Part shown: positions 18,001-26,051 of the stretch, in pieces
How positions within the stretch are numbered: position 1 is the stretch's first letter
Layout: each line of letters begins with the position of its first letter
Program-made: the position numbers and the translations under genes
Source: DATFDN01 sp963756495
GTDB lineage: Bacteria > Pseudomonadota > Alphaproteobacteria > Acetobacterales > Acetobacteraceae
Assembly: GCA_963756495.1 (NCBI GenBank)
Contig: CAVWNS010000001.1
Span: 558,001 to 622,000, forward strand
DNA: 64,000 nt
Reading direction: 5' to 3'
Notes under the pieces: model-generated
Database searches by the model: none
Told to the model about the DNA's origin: nothing
Seen by the model: only the letters and a program-made list of their open reading frames with translations

Positions 18001-18093
18001 GGGGCGTCCAAGAGCATCGCGGATGACAATGTCAGCGGGACGCCCGGTCGGGGATATCGCCCAGCCAAGTACCGTGGGCGCCTTCGAGACCAT
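15028..18093 (-). CDS. Large multidomain glycosyltransferase (GT2 plus GT4-like)
   Basis: This 1021-residue protein has three parts. Residues 1-280 are beta-rich with repeated sandwich-like segments and no recognisable catalytic motif. Residues 344-600 are a GT2 family glycosyltransferase: RLAIVIPVY, the acidic NDRSP, a DxD-like NSDT near 432, and GGFDESFGRGYGEENDFCQR with the ED acidic pair. Residues 620-990 look like a GT-B fold, with VLLGELGPHKG and HIWPETYSYTLSEAVAAGL. No signal peptide or membrane segment is visible, so it is probably cytoplasmic. Such fusions usually build surface polysaccharide or glycoprotein glycans. It stands alone without other polysaccharide genes. Confidence 0.85.
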   Translation of the reverse strand: MVSKAPTVLGWAISPTGRPADIVIRDALGRPLARGLANEERPDLACLGRGRTTFGFRVAVRRIGRADALHVSADGMEVVGSPILVGPGRFDGALSVAGDVASGWLSERVDGFAGTLVQIRDQDGALLGEAEAVPGSDNADPLCPPARFSVALDPACFGRSDLILRAFANGVRFAEARCAMRLDGYLDALSPLRCGGWLLSPDAPARTLQLQVFRDGVQVGEGTCNLPRTDVRERYPHAWRVGFDIALDPPADDGARHAYSVRLAGTDVELFDGPFVIEDRTSAIEAARRIGRRFQADAAMTPAERVLLRQMLAEFVARRRQSAERARVRLPDPSAAGSPVNGRRLAIVIPVYRDVAITQACVASVMATRDPDRDAVVLVNDRSPDEGMYALLAWYAREAGVYLLDNAENQGFVRSVNRGIAACRQGDVLLLNSDTRVFPGVFDEMCRIAGSAPDIGTVTALSNNATIFSYPHPSLPNAALSDMDWADVAAAARETSGGVAIDVPTGHGFCMLIRREALELAGGFDESFGRGYGEENDFCQRVADLGFRNVAAAGAFVEHRESVSFGGEKAALMQTNMARLGRMYPEYTPLVMSFERAEGLRRARWPLDAARLRKADAETAFALVVTNWLAGGTRKALADIEAATGYAGARKLTLSCRADGMIELEAQMPALRAVFAPNETASLFNLLSAARITHVLVHQVLGFQQDFLSGLTSWVGGRHAIYYAHDFYPLCPRVTMIDAAGQFCDVAAPDTCRRCIAAAGPHEASRLDALTPQEHRTTFGALLGAFRHVVAPSESAASYLRRIWPDLALTAALHPEPPGTPAPPPARDPASREIVLLGELGPHKGSAKLAEIARRARLSHPDLRFRVIGHTDIDAELRALGNVLITGAYEPWEQPALLAQAEGRVALFLHIWPETYSYTLSEAVAAGLFPLVPDLGAPADRVRKSGFGAVFPFPIEAGAVLRAIEAALAAPAVSSDRAAATSAAPNSAAIHRALMGMEPPQAPTPGRRSARVRPARAPAPA

Positions 18094-18396
18094 CGACGAA
18101 CCCGACCGTATGATCCATGAACGCGGCGCTCCGTTCGTCTCGGTGCGGCGGGGGACTTGCCGCGCCCGGCTGGCGCGAGCGGTCTCGATGCCCTTCGATC
18201 GCGCGAACGCGAGGAGTCATACACTGCGGACATCTTTGCCGGCAAGAGATTGCGAATGCCGTCCGGATGATGTGGCGAGATAATCGCGCTCGTGAGTTGA
18301 GACGTGGTTTTCAATTCGGCACGCGTCAGCGGTCATCGTCGCCGGCGGAGACAAACGAACGGCGGCGCGGGGACTGTGCCGAGCCGCTTCGGCCTA

Positions 18397-19242
18397 TCAG
18401 CCGGTTTCCGGCGCGACGCCCAGGACAAGGGTGGATGTCGCCATACGGCCGTCGCGCACCAGCCTGACCGGAACCGCCCGGCCCACGCGACCCGAGGCCA
18501 GGAAACGGCGCAAAGCGCCGGTCCCGCTCATGCGGATGCCGTCCAGCGCGAGCAGGATGTCGCCCGCCCGTAGCCCGGCGATGTCCGCCGGCCCACCCGG
18601 ATCGAGGCGCACCACGAGGCGCGCGGATTCCTGGCCCGCCGCGACCCGCAACAGCACTGGCACGGCCGTCGGCTGCAACGCGGCGCCGAGCCAGCCACGC
18701 CGCGCGGCGACGGCGCGGGCAATGGTGTCGTGCGCCAGAAGGACCCAGGCGGCACCCGGCATCGGCCGCGCCAGCCCGAGCAGTGCGCCCGTCATGTCGA
18801 GGACGGGTCCGCCTCCCGTGCCATCCGGTGGGCCGTCGAGCAGCATGGGTTCCGTGCTTCGCACCATCAGCAACCGCGCCGTCGGGCTGGCATCCGCCGC
18901 GACGTCCAGCCCCAGCACCAGCGAACCGACCGCGGGCACCATGTCGGCCCGTCGCAGGCTTGGTGGGGCGTGCGGCGCCAGCACGCGGAACGCCGCCACG
19001 CCCAACGGGTCGGCGAACGCGCGCTCCAGCGGGACCACGCGCCCGCCGGGCAGCACGGCCGTCCCTTCCCTGCCCGCCCGCGCCTCTGCGGCCGTGACGA
19101 GCAGGCACGGGGCCCAGACGAGGGCGCTTGCGTGGCGGTCCCCGTCAAGGCGCAGCGCGGCCAGAGCCGGGGCGGCGCCTCGCACCAGCGCGGCCACCTC
19201 GCCGGAGATGCGGCCGAGCAGGGGGTGGGCGCCGTCGCGCAT
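18397..19242 (-). CDS. Trypsin-fold PDZ protein lacking catalytic residues (HtrA-like pseudoprotease)
   Basis: This 281-residue protein has an HtrA/DegP layout with a chymotrypsin-like domain (about 20-190) and a PDZ domain (about 195-275). The PDZ has DPGGPADIAGLRAGDILLALDG. The protease domain aligns with the family but has lost its triad: the His position reads LLVTAAEA instead of TNAHV, and the Ser loop reads DGTGGGPVLD instead of GNSGGP. It has no signal peptide. It is divergent from the Ser/Thr kinase gene across a 235-bp AT-richer gap that may hold both promoters. It may be a scaffold or sensor protein rather than a protease. Confidence 0.75.
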   Translation of the reverse strand: MRDGAHPLLGRISGEVAALVRGAAPALAALRLDGDRHASALVWAPCLLVTAAEARAGREGTAVLPGGRVVPLERAFADPLGVAAFRVLAPHAPPSLRRADMVPAVGSLVLGLDVAADASPTARLLMVRSTEPMLLDGPPDGTGGGPVLDMTGALLGLARPMPGAAWVLLAHDTIARAVAARRGWLGAALQPTAVPVLLRVAAGQESARLVVRLDPGGPADIAGLRAGDILLALDGIRMSGTGALRRFLASGRVGRAVPVRLVRDGRMATSTLVLGVAPETG

Positions 19243-19477
19243 CTTGGTCCTCGCCGCGATTGAGAACCGTTTCTATCACAAAACGGAACTGACGGGAGCT
19301 GTTCTGATAGTGGATCGAACATGACCGCCGCTACCCGATCGATCTCGGCGAGCGCGATCCCGTACTCATGATAATTTCACGTCCAACTTACGCTACTATG
19401 ATCCGGCAGAATTTCCGATGATCCAGAGAGGGCGCGATCCGTTCGCCGGTCATTAGCAACGCCTGAAATCGCTTGCC

Positions 19478-20893
19478 ATGAGCTTATCCGTTCCGGCCAA
19501 GTTGGGGAAATACGAGATCCGCGGCGTTCTCGGGCGCGGCGCCATGGGGGTTGTGTATGACGGGTGGGATCCGCTCATTTCCCGCCGCAACGCGATCAAA
19601 ACGGTGCGTCTTCCGGACATGGCGGACGAAGATACGGTGGAGGGACTGGCTCGCTTCAGGCGCGAGGCACAAGCCGCTGGCCGCCTTTCGCATCCCAATA
19701 TCGTAAGCATATATGAATATTGCGAGGATGACGATATCGCCTACATTGTCATGGAATATGTAGAGGGTCGTCCGCTCAAGACACTGCTCGATACTCAGGA
19801 TCGCCTGCCGGTCGAAGACGTGGTGCGGATAGCTGAACAACTGCTGACCGGCCTGCAGTTCAGCCACGAACGTGGCGTCATCCATCGCGACATAAAGCCT
19901 GCCAACATCATTCTGACGCCTGACGGGCGGGTCAAGATCGCCGACTTCGGCATCGCCCGCATCGACAGCTGCAATCTAACGCAGGTCGGGACGGTGATTG
20001 GCACGCCTGCCTACATGTCTCCCGAGCAGTTCATGGCGCAGAACGTCGATGCGCGAACCGACATCTACTCGTCCGGCGTGCTGCTGTACCAGATGCTTAC
20101 CGGCAAGCGGCCGTTCGAGGGCTCCGCCAGCGCGATCATGCAGCAGGTACTAAACACGAGGCCTTCGCGTCCGTCGAAGGTCTCGGCCGGATTGCCGCTT
20201 GAATTTGATGCCGTCATCGAGCGGGCGATGGCGCCGCGCCCGGCTGACCGATTTGCGGACGCCGCGCAGTTCGCGCATGCCCTGCGAGCCGCGCTTAGCG
20301 CCAGCACGGTCGCAAGCAAAGCCTACCCACTCAGCGCGACAGATGATCCCGACGTCACGATGCCCGCTCGGCCACTACGACCGAATGGCAGGGCGGCTCT
20401 CCCATCTCGCGGGCAAACAACTCATGGAGGCGTGCCGATCGACCAGCCAGCAAGACAACCGCCCTTCAAGGGGCTTGGGCGAGCACTTGCGGCAGTCGTG
20501 ATTGCCGCCGGGGTGTGCACCGTATTTGCGCTGCCGCCGGAGATCACCGGGCTCGTCGCACCCACGGCGGCTCGGGGGATCGGAAAATTTATCGTATCGT
20601 TCGAGGCGTGGTCGGCAAATCTTGACGATGCCGCCCTAGCGAAAATAAGTGCGGCAGCCCGATGGGCCCAGCTTCATCCCGACAAGGTACTCACTGTGGA
20701 AGGCTTCGCCGCACCAGACGGCAGCATCGAGGCAAATATTAACCTCTCCGCCACCCGTGCTCGGATGGTCCTTGATCAACTCGCACGAGACGGCGTCAAG
20801 CCGTCGCGAATCCGCCTGATCGCACACGGTGCGACTGACGTCAGGTCCTTGAGCGAGGGAAGACGAGTAGAGATCGACATCGTCGGCCCGTAG
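19478..20893 (+). CDS. Serine/threonine protein kinase with C-terminal OmpA-like domain
   Basis: This 471-residue membrane kinase has an N-terminal Hanks-type domain (about 11-270): glycine loop GRGAMGVV, catalytic Lys41, HRDIKPAN at 136-143 and DFG at 156-158. A Pro-rich juxtamembrane linker (270-330) and one membrane helix (about 335-353) follow. The extracytoplasmic part (370-471) resembles OmpA/MotB peptidoglycan-binding domains, with LTVEGFAAPDG, then NLSATRARMVLDQLARDGV and GRRVEIDI. This architecture suggests sensing the cell wall and signalling inward by phosphorylation. It is divergent from the HtrA-like pseudoprotease gene, a plausible partner or substrate. Confidence 0.88.
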   Translation: MSLSVPAKLGKYEIRGVLGRGAMGVVYDGWDPLISRRNAIKTVRLPDMADEDTVEGLARFRREAQAAGRLSHPNIVSIYEYCEDDDIAYIVMEYVEGRPLKTLLDTQDRLPVEDVVRIAEQLLTGLQFSHERGVIHRDIKPANIILTPDGRVKIADFGIARIDSCNLTQVGTVIGTPAYMSPEQFMAQNVDARTDIYSSGVLLYQMLTGKRPFEGSASAIMQQVLNTRPSRPSKVSAGLPLEFDAVIERAMAPRPADRFADAAQFAHALRAALSASTVASKAYPLSATDDPDVTMPARPLRPNGRAALPSRGQTTHGGVPIDQPARQPPFKGLGRALAAVVIAAGVCTVFALPPEITGLVAPTAARGIGKFIVSFEAWSANLDDAALAKISAAARWAQLHPDKVLTVEGFAAPDGSIEANINLSATRARMVLDQLARDGVKPSRIRLIAHGATDVRSLSEGRRVEIDIVGP

Positions 20894-20919
20894 CTGAGGG
20901 CCACGCCTTCAGTCCGACA

Positions 20920-20990
20920 CCCAGACATGCCGGACGAAAAGCTAGCCGTAATTGGGTCTCTTGCGCCAGGTTGCGACGAGTACCTGAGCT
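20920..20990 (-). pseudogene. Remnant of a GNAT acetyltransferase gene
   Basis: About 55 bases on the minus strand match part of the GNAT gene at 21873-22325. The segment that reads LFVRYLWVSD there appears here as LFVRHVWVSD, followed at once by a stop. Surrounding bases also align. No open frame remains. It is the outer end of a decayed duplication that also left the TPP-enzyme fragment at 21436. Confidence 0.5.
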
Positions 20991-20992
20991 GG

Positions 20993-21406
20993 CTACGCAA
21001 AATAGCCCGGTAGGTTCCGCGTGTCCGATGTGATCGGCACCCAGGGCTGGGCTGATGCGCAGAACAGATTGACGTGGGGCTTGACAATGGTTGTGTCATC
21101 TAGCGTCCCCGCTGCAACCAGCATCCTTGGGGAGCCTTCCCGCTCTAGGATTATTGGCGTTCCGCAGTTTGGACAAAAACGTCGATGAAATGGTTCACCG
21201 GTCATCCCACCCGGTTCGGTGTAGGTCTTCAACGTGCCGACGACAGCAATGCTCCCTGCCGGAAAGATCATAAAGGTTCCAAACGCCGAGCCAGTATGCC
21301 GCTGGCATGTTGTGCAGTGGCAAACCATGGTTCGATCGTGATCCGGCTCTGCATCTGTGGAATATCGAACGGCCCCGCATAGGCAGCCGCCAGTGATCTG
21401 TGCCAT
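20993..21406 (-). CDS. GFA family (glutathione-dependent formaldehyde-activating-like) zinc protein
   Basis: This 137-residue protein has the GFA/CENP-V fold. The zinc ligands are visible: GGCLCGAVRY, VCHCTTCQRHTG and RRFCPNCGTPI. A LVAAGTLDD segment sits near the C-terminus. Family members bind zinc and some act with glutathione on aldehydes; most, as here, have no proven substrate. It lies between two remnants of a duplicated region, which suggests insertion or retention between the repeats. Confidence 0.88.
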   Translation of the reverse strand: MAQITGGCLCGAVRYSTDAEPDHDRTMVCHCTTCQRHTGSAFGTFMIFPAGSIAVVGTLKTYTEPGGMTGEPFHRRFCPNCGTPIILEREGSPRMLVAAGTLDDTTIVKPHVNLFCASAQPWVPITSDTRNLPGYFA

Positions 21407-21435
21407 GGTTTCCTCCTTCGCATGGAGCAGTTATA

Positions 21436-21700
21436 CTAATCGAATGGCAGTTCGACCAGGAACGGCCCGCCGGCTCGCAGGCACTGGGCGAACAGGTCAG
21501 CGAACTGCTCGCAGCTCTCCGCGCACGCGGCCCCTACCCCCATGCTGCGCGCCATCCCCGTCCAGTCCAGGTCGGAGTTGCCGAGATCGAGCATGTCCAT
21601 CGCGGTGCGCCCGGGGTTGGCGCCGACATTGGCCAACTCGCCGAACAGGATCTGGTATTTGCGGTTGGAGAAGATCAGATCCGATCCACTACCATGCAGC
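21436..21700 (-). pseudogene. C-terminal fragment of a TPP-dependent enzyme gene
   Basis: About 85 codons reproduce the C-terminal end of the full gene at 22371-23909 almost residue for residue (SNRKYQIL, then LANVGANPGRTAMDMLDLGN and GPFLVELP). The upstream part, including most of the TPP-binding domain, is missing, and the fragment runs into a stop and unrelated sequence at its 5' side. No start codon with a ribosome-binding site is evident. It is a truncated duplicate. Confidence 0.8.
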
Positions 21701-21872
21701 CGAAGCGCAGCCCCGCTGCTGCTGCCCCGTCTTGCACCGGCTGACTGTCAGATAGCCGTATCCTTTCTCGTCGCCTCTACATGATCGGACGTGAGTTCCC
21801 TGCGGGGACAGGAGCTGATGGTTCCCGTAAACTTGCGCTCCGTGGAGCCAGCGGCTGTCGAATCGACTCGGC

Positions 21873-22325
21873 TCATCGATCGTTTCCTTCGCTCGGCACC
21901 AGCCGCTTGCGCAGGAAGAGGCGTTTGTGGTCCGGTGACCAGTCGAGTTCACCGAAGACCTCGTAGCCGAGCTTGCGATAGAAGCCGGGAGCTTGGAAGC
22001 TGAAGGTGTCGAGCCAGACCGCGTGGCAACCGCGCTCCAGCGCCCGGCCTTCGGCCTCGTCCATCAGATTGCGCCCGATCCCTTGGCCGCGCAGACCGTC
22101 CGACACCCAGAGATACCGAACGAAGAGCCAACCGCAATAGGTTTCTCCGGCGAGGCCCGCGACGATCCTCTCCCGATCCCGCACGAAGACGCCGAGGGGC
22201 CGCCAGGGCTGATGGCGCGGCCATAGGCTCTCGTTGAAGTCTTCCAGCCTATGAGGCAGCACTTCCACGTCCGCATCCGTCGGGTCGTCCTCGATATCGA
22301 GGCGCAGGCCGGGGGGCAGACTCAT
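21873..22325 (-). CDS. GNAT family N-acetyltransferase
   Basis: This protein of about 150 residues has the GNAT fold. The acetyl-CoA-binding motif A is seen as WVSDGLRGQGIGRNLMDEAE, followed by ALERGCHAVWLDTFSFQAPGFYRKLGYEVFGEL. The acceptor is unknown. ATG at 22325 is preferred; a GTG at 22343 is an alternative. It lies 45 bp downstream of the TPP-dependent enzyme gene on the same strand, and this gene order appears in decayed form at 20920-21700. Confidence 0.88.
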   Translation of the reverse strand: MSLPPGLRLDIEDDPTDADVEVLPHRLEDFNESLWPRHQPWRPLGVFVRDRERIVAGLAGETYCGWLFVRYLWVSDGLRGQGIGRNLMDEAEGRALERGCHAVWLDTFSFQAPGFYRKLGYEVFGELDWSPDHKRLFLRKRLVPSEGNDR

Positions 22326-22370
22326 GATGCCACGGCTTCGCACGGGGCAACGTCACCGTCGATCATGCCG

Positions 22371-23909
22371 CTAGACCGGCAGCTCGATCAGGAACGGGCC
22401 GCTGGCTCGCAGGGACTGGGCGAACAGGTCGGCGAACTGCTCGCAGCTCTCCGCGCGGGCGGCCTCCACCCCCATGCTGCGCGCCATCCCCGTCCAGTCC
22501 AGATCGGGGTTGCCGAGGTCGAGCATGTCCATCGCGGTGCGCCCGGGGTTGGCGCCGACATTGGCCAGCTCGCCGATCAGGATCTGGTATTTGCGGTTGG
22601 AGAAGATGACCGTCGTCACGTCCAACTTCTCGCGCGCCTGGGTCCACAGCGCCTGGACGGTGTACATCGCCGATCCGTCGGCTTGCAGGTTCACCACGCG
22701 CCGGCCCGGCGCGCCGACCGCGGCGCCGGTTGCCAGCGGCGGGCCGCCGCCGATCGCCCCGCCCGTTACCTGGAGCCAGTCATGTGGCGCGGCGGCGAAG
22801 GTCGCGGGGAAGAAGCCGCGACCGAAGGTGATCGCCTCGTCGGCGACCACGGCCCCTTCAGGCAGCAACGCGGCGACGGTGCGCGCGAAACTCTCGGGGT
22901 TCAGCGCCCCGCGCGCCGGCTCCGGGCGCGGACCTGCGTCCGACACGGCGGCCGCCGGCGCGCCAAGCTCGTCGGCCAGCAGGCTCAGCGCGTCGATCGG
23001 GTCCTGCTCGGGCCGGGCCAGGATGTGCACGTCGGCGTCGTCGGGAACCGGGCTGCCGGGCTTGTTGGGGTAGGCGAAGAAGATCACCGGCTTGCGGCAG
23101 CCGACCAGCACGACGTGGCGGAACCCGGCCAGCGCCTTCACCGCCTGGTCCACGGGATAGGGGATGCGGTTCACCGCCAGCCGCCCCCGCCCACGCGCCA
23201 TGCGGGCGTTCGAGCCGATCGCCATCACCGCCGCCCCGGTCTTGGCTGCGATCCGGTGCGCCAGGCCCAGCGCCGGCTCGGTCAGCGCGTCGCCGCCCAG
23301 CAGGATCAGCGTCTTCTCCCCGGCGCGCAGCACACCGGCGACCTGGGTGATCTGGTGCGGGTCGGCGCGGGGCCGCCGCGGCACCGGCAGGGCCTCGCCG
23401 ACCACGCCGCCCTCGGTCCAGGCGGTGTCGGCCGGCAGGATCAGGGTCGCGATCTGCCCCGGCGCCGTGCGCGCGGCCTGCACGGCGACGGCGGCGTCGC
23501 GCCCGACGGTCGCCGAGGATGTCGCGGTGCGCACCCAACCCGATACGCCGCGCGCCCAGCCTTCGGTGTCGGCGGTCAGCGGCGCGTCCAGCGGGCGGTG
23601 GTAGGTCGCCTGATCGCCGGCGATGTTCACGATCGGCGTCGCGGCGCGGCGCGCGTTGTGCAGGTTGGCGAGGCCGTTGGCGAGGCCCGGGCCGCAATGC
23701 AGCAGGGTCGCGGCAGGCTTGCCCGCCATGCGCGCGTAGCCGTCCGCCGCGCCGGTCACCACGCCCTCGAACAGGCCGAGGACACAGCGCATTCCGGGGA
23801 TGCGGTCCAGCGCGGCGACGAAGTGCATCTCCGAGGTGCCGGGGTTGGAGAAGCAGGTATCGACCTTGCTGCCCAGCAGCGTGTGGACGAGGGATTCGGC
23901 GCCGTTCAT
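22371..23909 (-). CDS. Thiamine diphosphate-dependent enzyme, acetolactate synthase large-subunit-like
   Basis: This 512-residue enzyme has the three domains of the acetolactate synthase/benzoylformate decarboxylase superfamily. Its N-terminal Pyr domain has the catalytic Glu in GLFEGVVTGAADGYARM. A central domain follows, then the TPP-binding domain with a GDG-like motif QADGSAMYTVQALWTQARE and SNRKYQIL. The ATG at 23909 follows GGGAGCAACC. The normal metal motif reads ADGS, a variant. The reaction is probably decarboxylation or carboligation of a 2-oxo acid. It is divergent from the hydroxyacid dehydrogenase gene, which could act on the same type of substrate. Confidence 0.87.
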   Translation of the reverse strand: MNGAESLVHTLLGSKVDTCFSNPGTSEMHFVAALDRIPGMRCVLGLFEGVVTGAADGYARMAGKPAATLLHCGPGLANGLANLHNARRAATPIVNIAGDQATYHRPLDAPLTADTEGWARGVSGWVRTATSSATVGRDAAVAVQAARTAPGQIATLILPADTAWTEGGVVGEALPVPRRPRADPHQITQVAGVLRAGEKTLILLGGDALTEPALGLAHRIAAKTGAAVMAIGSNARMARGRGRLAVNRIPYPVDQAVKALAGFRHVVLVGCRKPVIFFAYPNKPGSPVPDDADVHILARPEQDPIDALSLLADELGAPAAAVSDAGPRPEPARGALNPESFARTVAALLPEGAVVADEAITFGRGFFPATFAAAPHDWLQVTGGAIGGGPPLATGAAVGAPGRRVVNLQADGSAMYTVQALWTQAREKLDVTTVIFSNRKYQILIGELANVGANPGRTAMDMLDLGNPDLDWTGMARSMGVEAARAESCEQFADLFAQSLRASGPFLIELPV

Positions 23910-24036
23910 GGTTGCTCCCGCGATGCATGCGATGGGTCTGGCGGGAGAGTGCGCGAGCGCGCCCCGGAGGGCAACGCCGGTTGCGCCGACAGCGCGTCCT
24001 GCGCAGGATCGCGCTGCCAGCAGGAAAGGCGCGCAC

Positions 24037-25044
24037 ATGGCCTGGACGGTCCTCTATCCGGAATCGCTCTATGAGGACGACAGCGTGGAGCGGCGCATCT
24101 TCGGACCCGACGTCCAGGTGGTCGTGCGCGACACCAAGGTGCTGGCCGAGCTGTCCGACGCCGACTGCGCGTCCGCCGACGGGCTGATGATCCTGCGCCA
24201 GCGGATCTTTGCCGCCGACCTGGCGCGGTTCACCCGGCTGCGCTGCGTCGTGCGGATGGGGGTGGGCTATGACAGCATCGACCGCGAGGCCGCCGCCGAC
24301 CGCAAGGTGATGGTCTGCAACGTCCCCGACTACGGCACGACGGAAGTCGCCGACCACGCGATCGCGCTGACCTTGGCGCTGCGGCGGGGCTTGCTCCTGC
24401 ACCATGAATGGCAGCGCCGCGACCCGCCGGCGCCGTGGCGCGCGGTGTTCGACCCGCTGATCCGGCGACTGGGCGTGCAGACCTTCGGCATCGTCGGGTT
24501 GGGGCGCATCGGCACCGCAGCAGCGCTGCGCGCCAAGGCGCTCGGCTTCCGGGTGGTCTTCTTCGACCCCTACCGCCCGAACGGCGCCGACCTGGCGATC
24601 GGGGTGGCGCGCGCGGCGACATTGGAGGAGCTGCTGCGCCAGACCGACGTGCTCTCGGTCCACGCCCCGCTCACGCCCGAGACGCGCAACCTGATCGGGC
24701 CCGCCGAGCTGGCGCTGCTGCCCCAAGGGGCGGTGGTGGTCAACACCGCGCGCGGCCCGATCATCGACATCGACGCGCTGGCGGCGGCACTGAAATCGGG
24801 CCATCTCGCCGGCGTGGGCCTCGACGTCGTGCCGGTGGAGCCGCCGGTCGAGCCCGTCGCCGCGCTGATCGCCGCATATCGCGGCCGCGCGCCCTGGGCG
24901 GAGGGCCGGCTCATCATCACGCCGCACTCGGCATTCCACACGCCGCAGGCATGGGAGGATATCCGCAGCAAGGGCGCGGAGACGATGCGGGCCGCCCTGC
25001 TGGGGCCGCGGCCGCAGAACGTCATCCCTCCAGGGAGCTACTAG
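24037..25044 (+). CDS. NAD-dependent D-2-hydroxyacid dehydrogenase (C-terminal-binding-protein type)
   Basis: This 335-residue dehydrogenase reversibly converts a 2-hydroxy acid to a 2-oxo acid. The NAD-binding motif is GIVGLGRIGTAAALRAKALG. The catalytic Arg lies in NTARGP, Glu in DVVPVEPP and His in TPHSAFHTP. The longer VPVEPP loop and the PYRPNG segment resemble the CtBP-like branch. The frame continues upstream without a stop, but MAWTVLYPESLYED at 24037 is the natural N-terminus. It is separated from ppk2 by four bases. Confidence 0.9.
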   Translation: MAWTVLYPESLYEDDSVERRIFGPDVQVVVRDTKVLAELSDADCASADGLMILRQRIFAADLARFTRLRCVVRMGVGYDSIDREAAADRKVMVCNVPDYGTTEVADHAIALTLALRRGLLLHHEWQRRDPPAPWRAVFDPLIRRLGVQTFGIVGLGRIGTAAALRAKALGFRVVFFDPYRPNGADLAIGVARAATLEELLRQTDVLSVHAPLTPETRNLIGPAELALLPQGAVVVNTARGPIIDIDALAAALKSGHLAGVGLDVVPVEPPVEPVAALIAAYRGRAPWAEGRLIITPHSAFHTPQAWEDIRSKGAETMRAALLGPRPQNVIPPGSY

Positions 25045-25048
25045 TGTC

Positions 25049-25981
25049 ATGACGCACCCCCTTGCCGACCAGGCGGAGACGCTGGGGCTGCCGCCCAAGC
25101 AGGTCCGCAAGATGCTCGACCGCTACCGCGTGACCTCGGGCAAGCAGTTCCGGCTGAAGGACCACGATCCGGCCGATACCGGCGGACACCTGCTCGACAG
25201 GGCAAAGGCGGAGGCGCTGCTCGCCGCCGGCGTGCAGCGCCTGTCGGAATTGCAGGAGCGGCTGTATGCCGGGGACCAGTGGGCCCTGCTGTGCGTGTTC
25301 CAGGCGATGGATGCGGCCGGCAAGGACGGCACCATCAAGCACGTCCTGACCGGGGTGAACCCGCAGGGCGTGCAGGTGACGAGCTTCAAGGTCCCCGGGC
25401 CGGAGGAACTGGCGCACGACTTCCTGTGGCGCAGCATCCGCGCCCTGCCCGAGCGCGGGCGCATCGGCATCTTCAACCGGAGCCACTACGAGGAGGTGCT
25501 GGTGGTGCGGGTCCATCCCGACCTGCTCGACCGCCAGCGCCTGCCGCCCGACCTGGTGGGCAAGCACCTCTGGGAGGAGCGGCTGGCGGCGATCGCCGGG
25601 TTGGAGGATTATCTGGCGCGGCAAGGCACAGCGATCGTGAAGTTCTTCCTGCATCTATCGAAGCAGGAGCAGCGGCGGCGCTTCCTGGCGCGTCTGGAGG
25701 AGGCCGAGAAGAACTGGAAATTCAGCGCCGCCGACCTCGCCGAACGGGCGCACTGGGACGACTATCAGGATGCCTACGAGGCGGCGATCACCGCGACCGC
25801 GGCACCGCACGCACCCTGGTTCGTGGTGCCCGCAGACCATAAATGGTTCACGCACCTGGTGGTCGTGACGGCGCTGATCGAGGCCCTGGAGCGGCTCGAC
25901 CTGGCGTTTCCGAAGGTCAGCGCCGAGCAGCACACCGCGCTGAAGGCCGCGCGCGCGCGGCTGGAGGCCGAGGGAGACTGA
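25049..25981 (+). CDS. Polyphosphate kinase 2 family protein
   Basis: This 310-residue cytoplasmic kinase transfers phosphate between polyphosphate and nucleotides. Walker A reads FQAMDAAGKDGTIKHV, Walker B reads IGIFNRSHYEEVLVVRVHP, and the lid segment carries basic residues (KFFLHLSKQEQRRRFLARL). It shows the common class I PPK2 layout of about 300 residues, which usually phosphorylates nucleoside diphosphates or AMP. The start is four bases after the dehydrogenase stop, indicating co-transcription without an obvious shared role. Confidence 0.93.
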   Translation: MTHPLADQAETLGLPPKQVRKMLDRYRVTSGKQFRLKDHDPADTGGHLLDRAKAEALLAAGVQRLSELQERLYAGDQWALLCVFQAMDAAGKDGTIKHVLTGVNPQGVQVTSFKVPGPEELAHDFLWRSIRALPERGRIGIFNRSHYEEVLVVRVHPDLLDRQRLPPDLVGKHLWEERLAAIAGLEDYLARQGTAIVKFFLHLSKQEQRRRFLARLEEAEKNWKFSAADLAERAHWDDYQDAYEAAITATAAPHAPWFVVPADHKWFTHLVVVTALIEALERLDLAFPKVSAEQHTALKAARARLEAEGD

Positions 25982-26051
25982 GGGGGCCTGCAATCTTGTT
26001 GCCAGCCCGTGCGCCTGGCCGCGATAATACCCGGCTGCGAACGAGGTGATC

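Noticed and set aside
23800..24036. Upstream extension of the D-hydroxyacid dehydrogenase
   Set aside because: The extension overlaps the divergent TPP gene and does not resemble any dehydrogenase N-terminus. MAWTVLYPES is the natural start.
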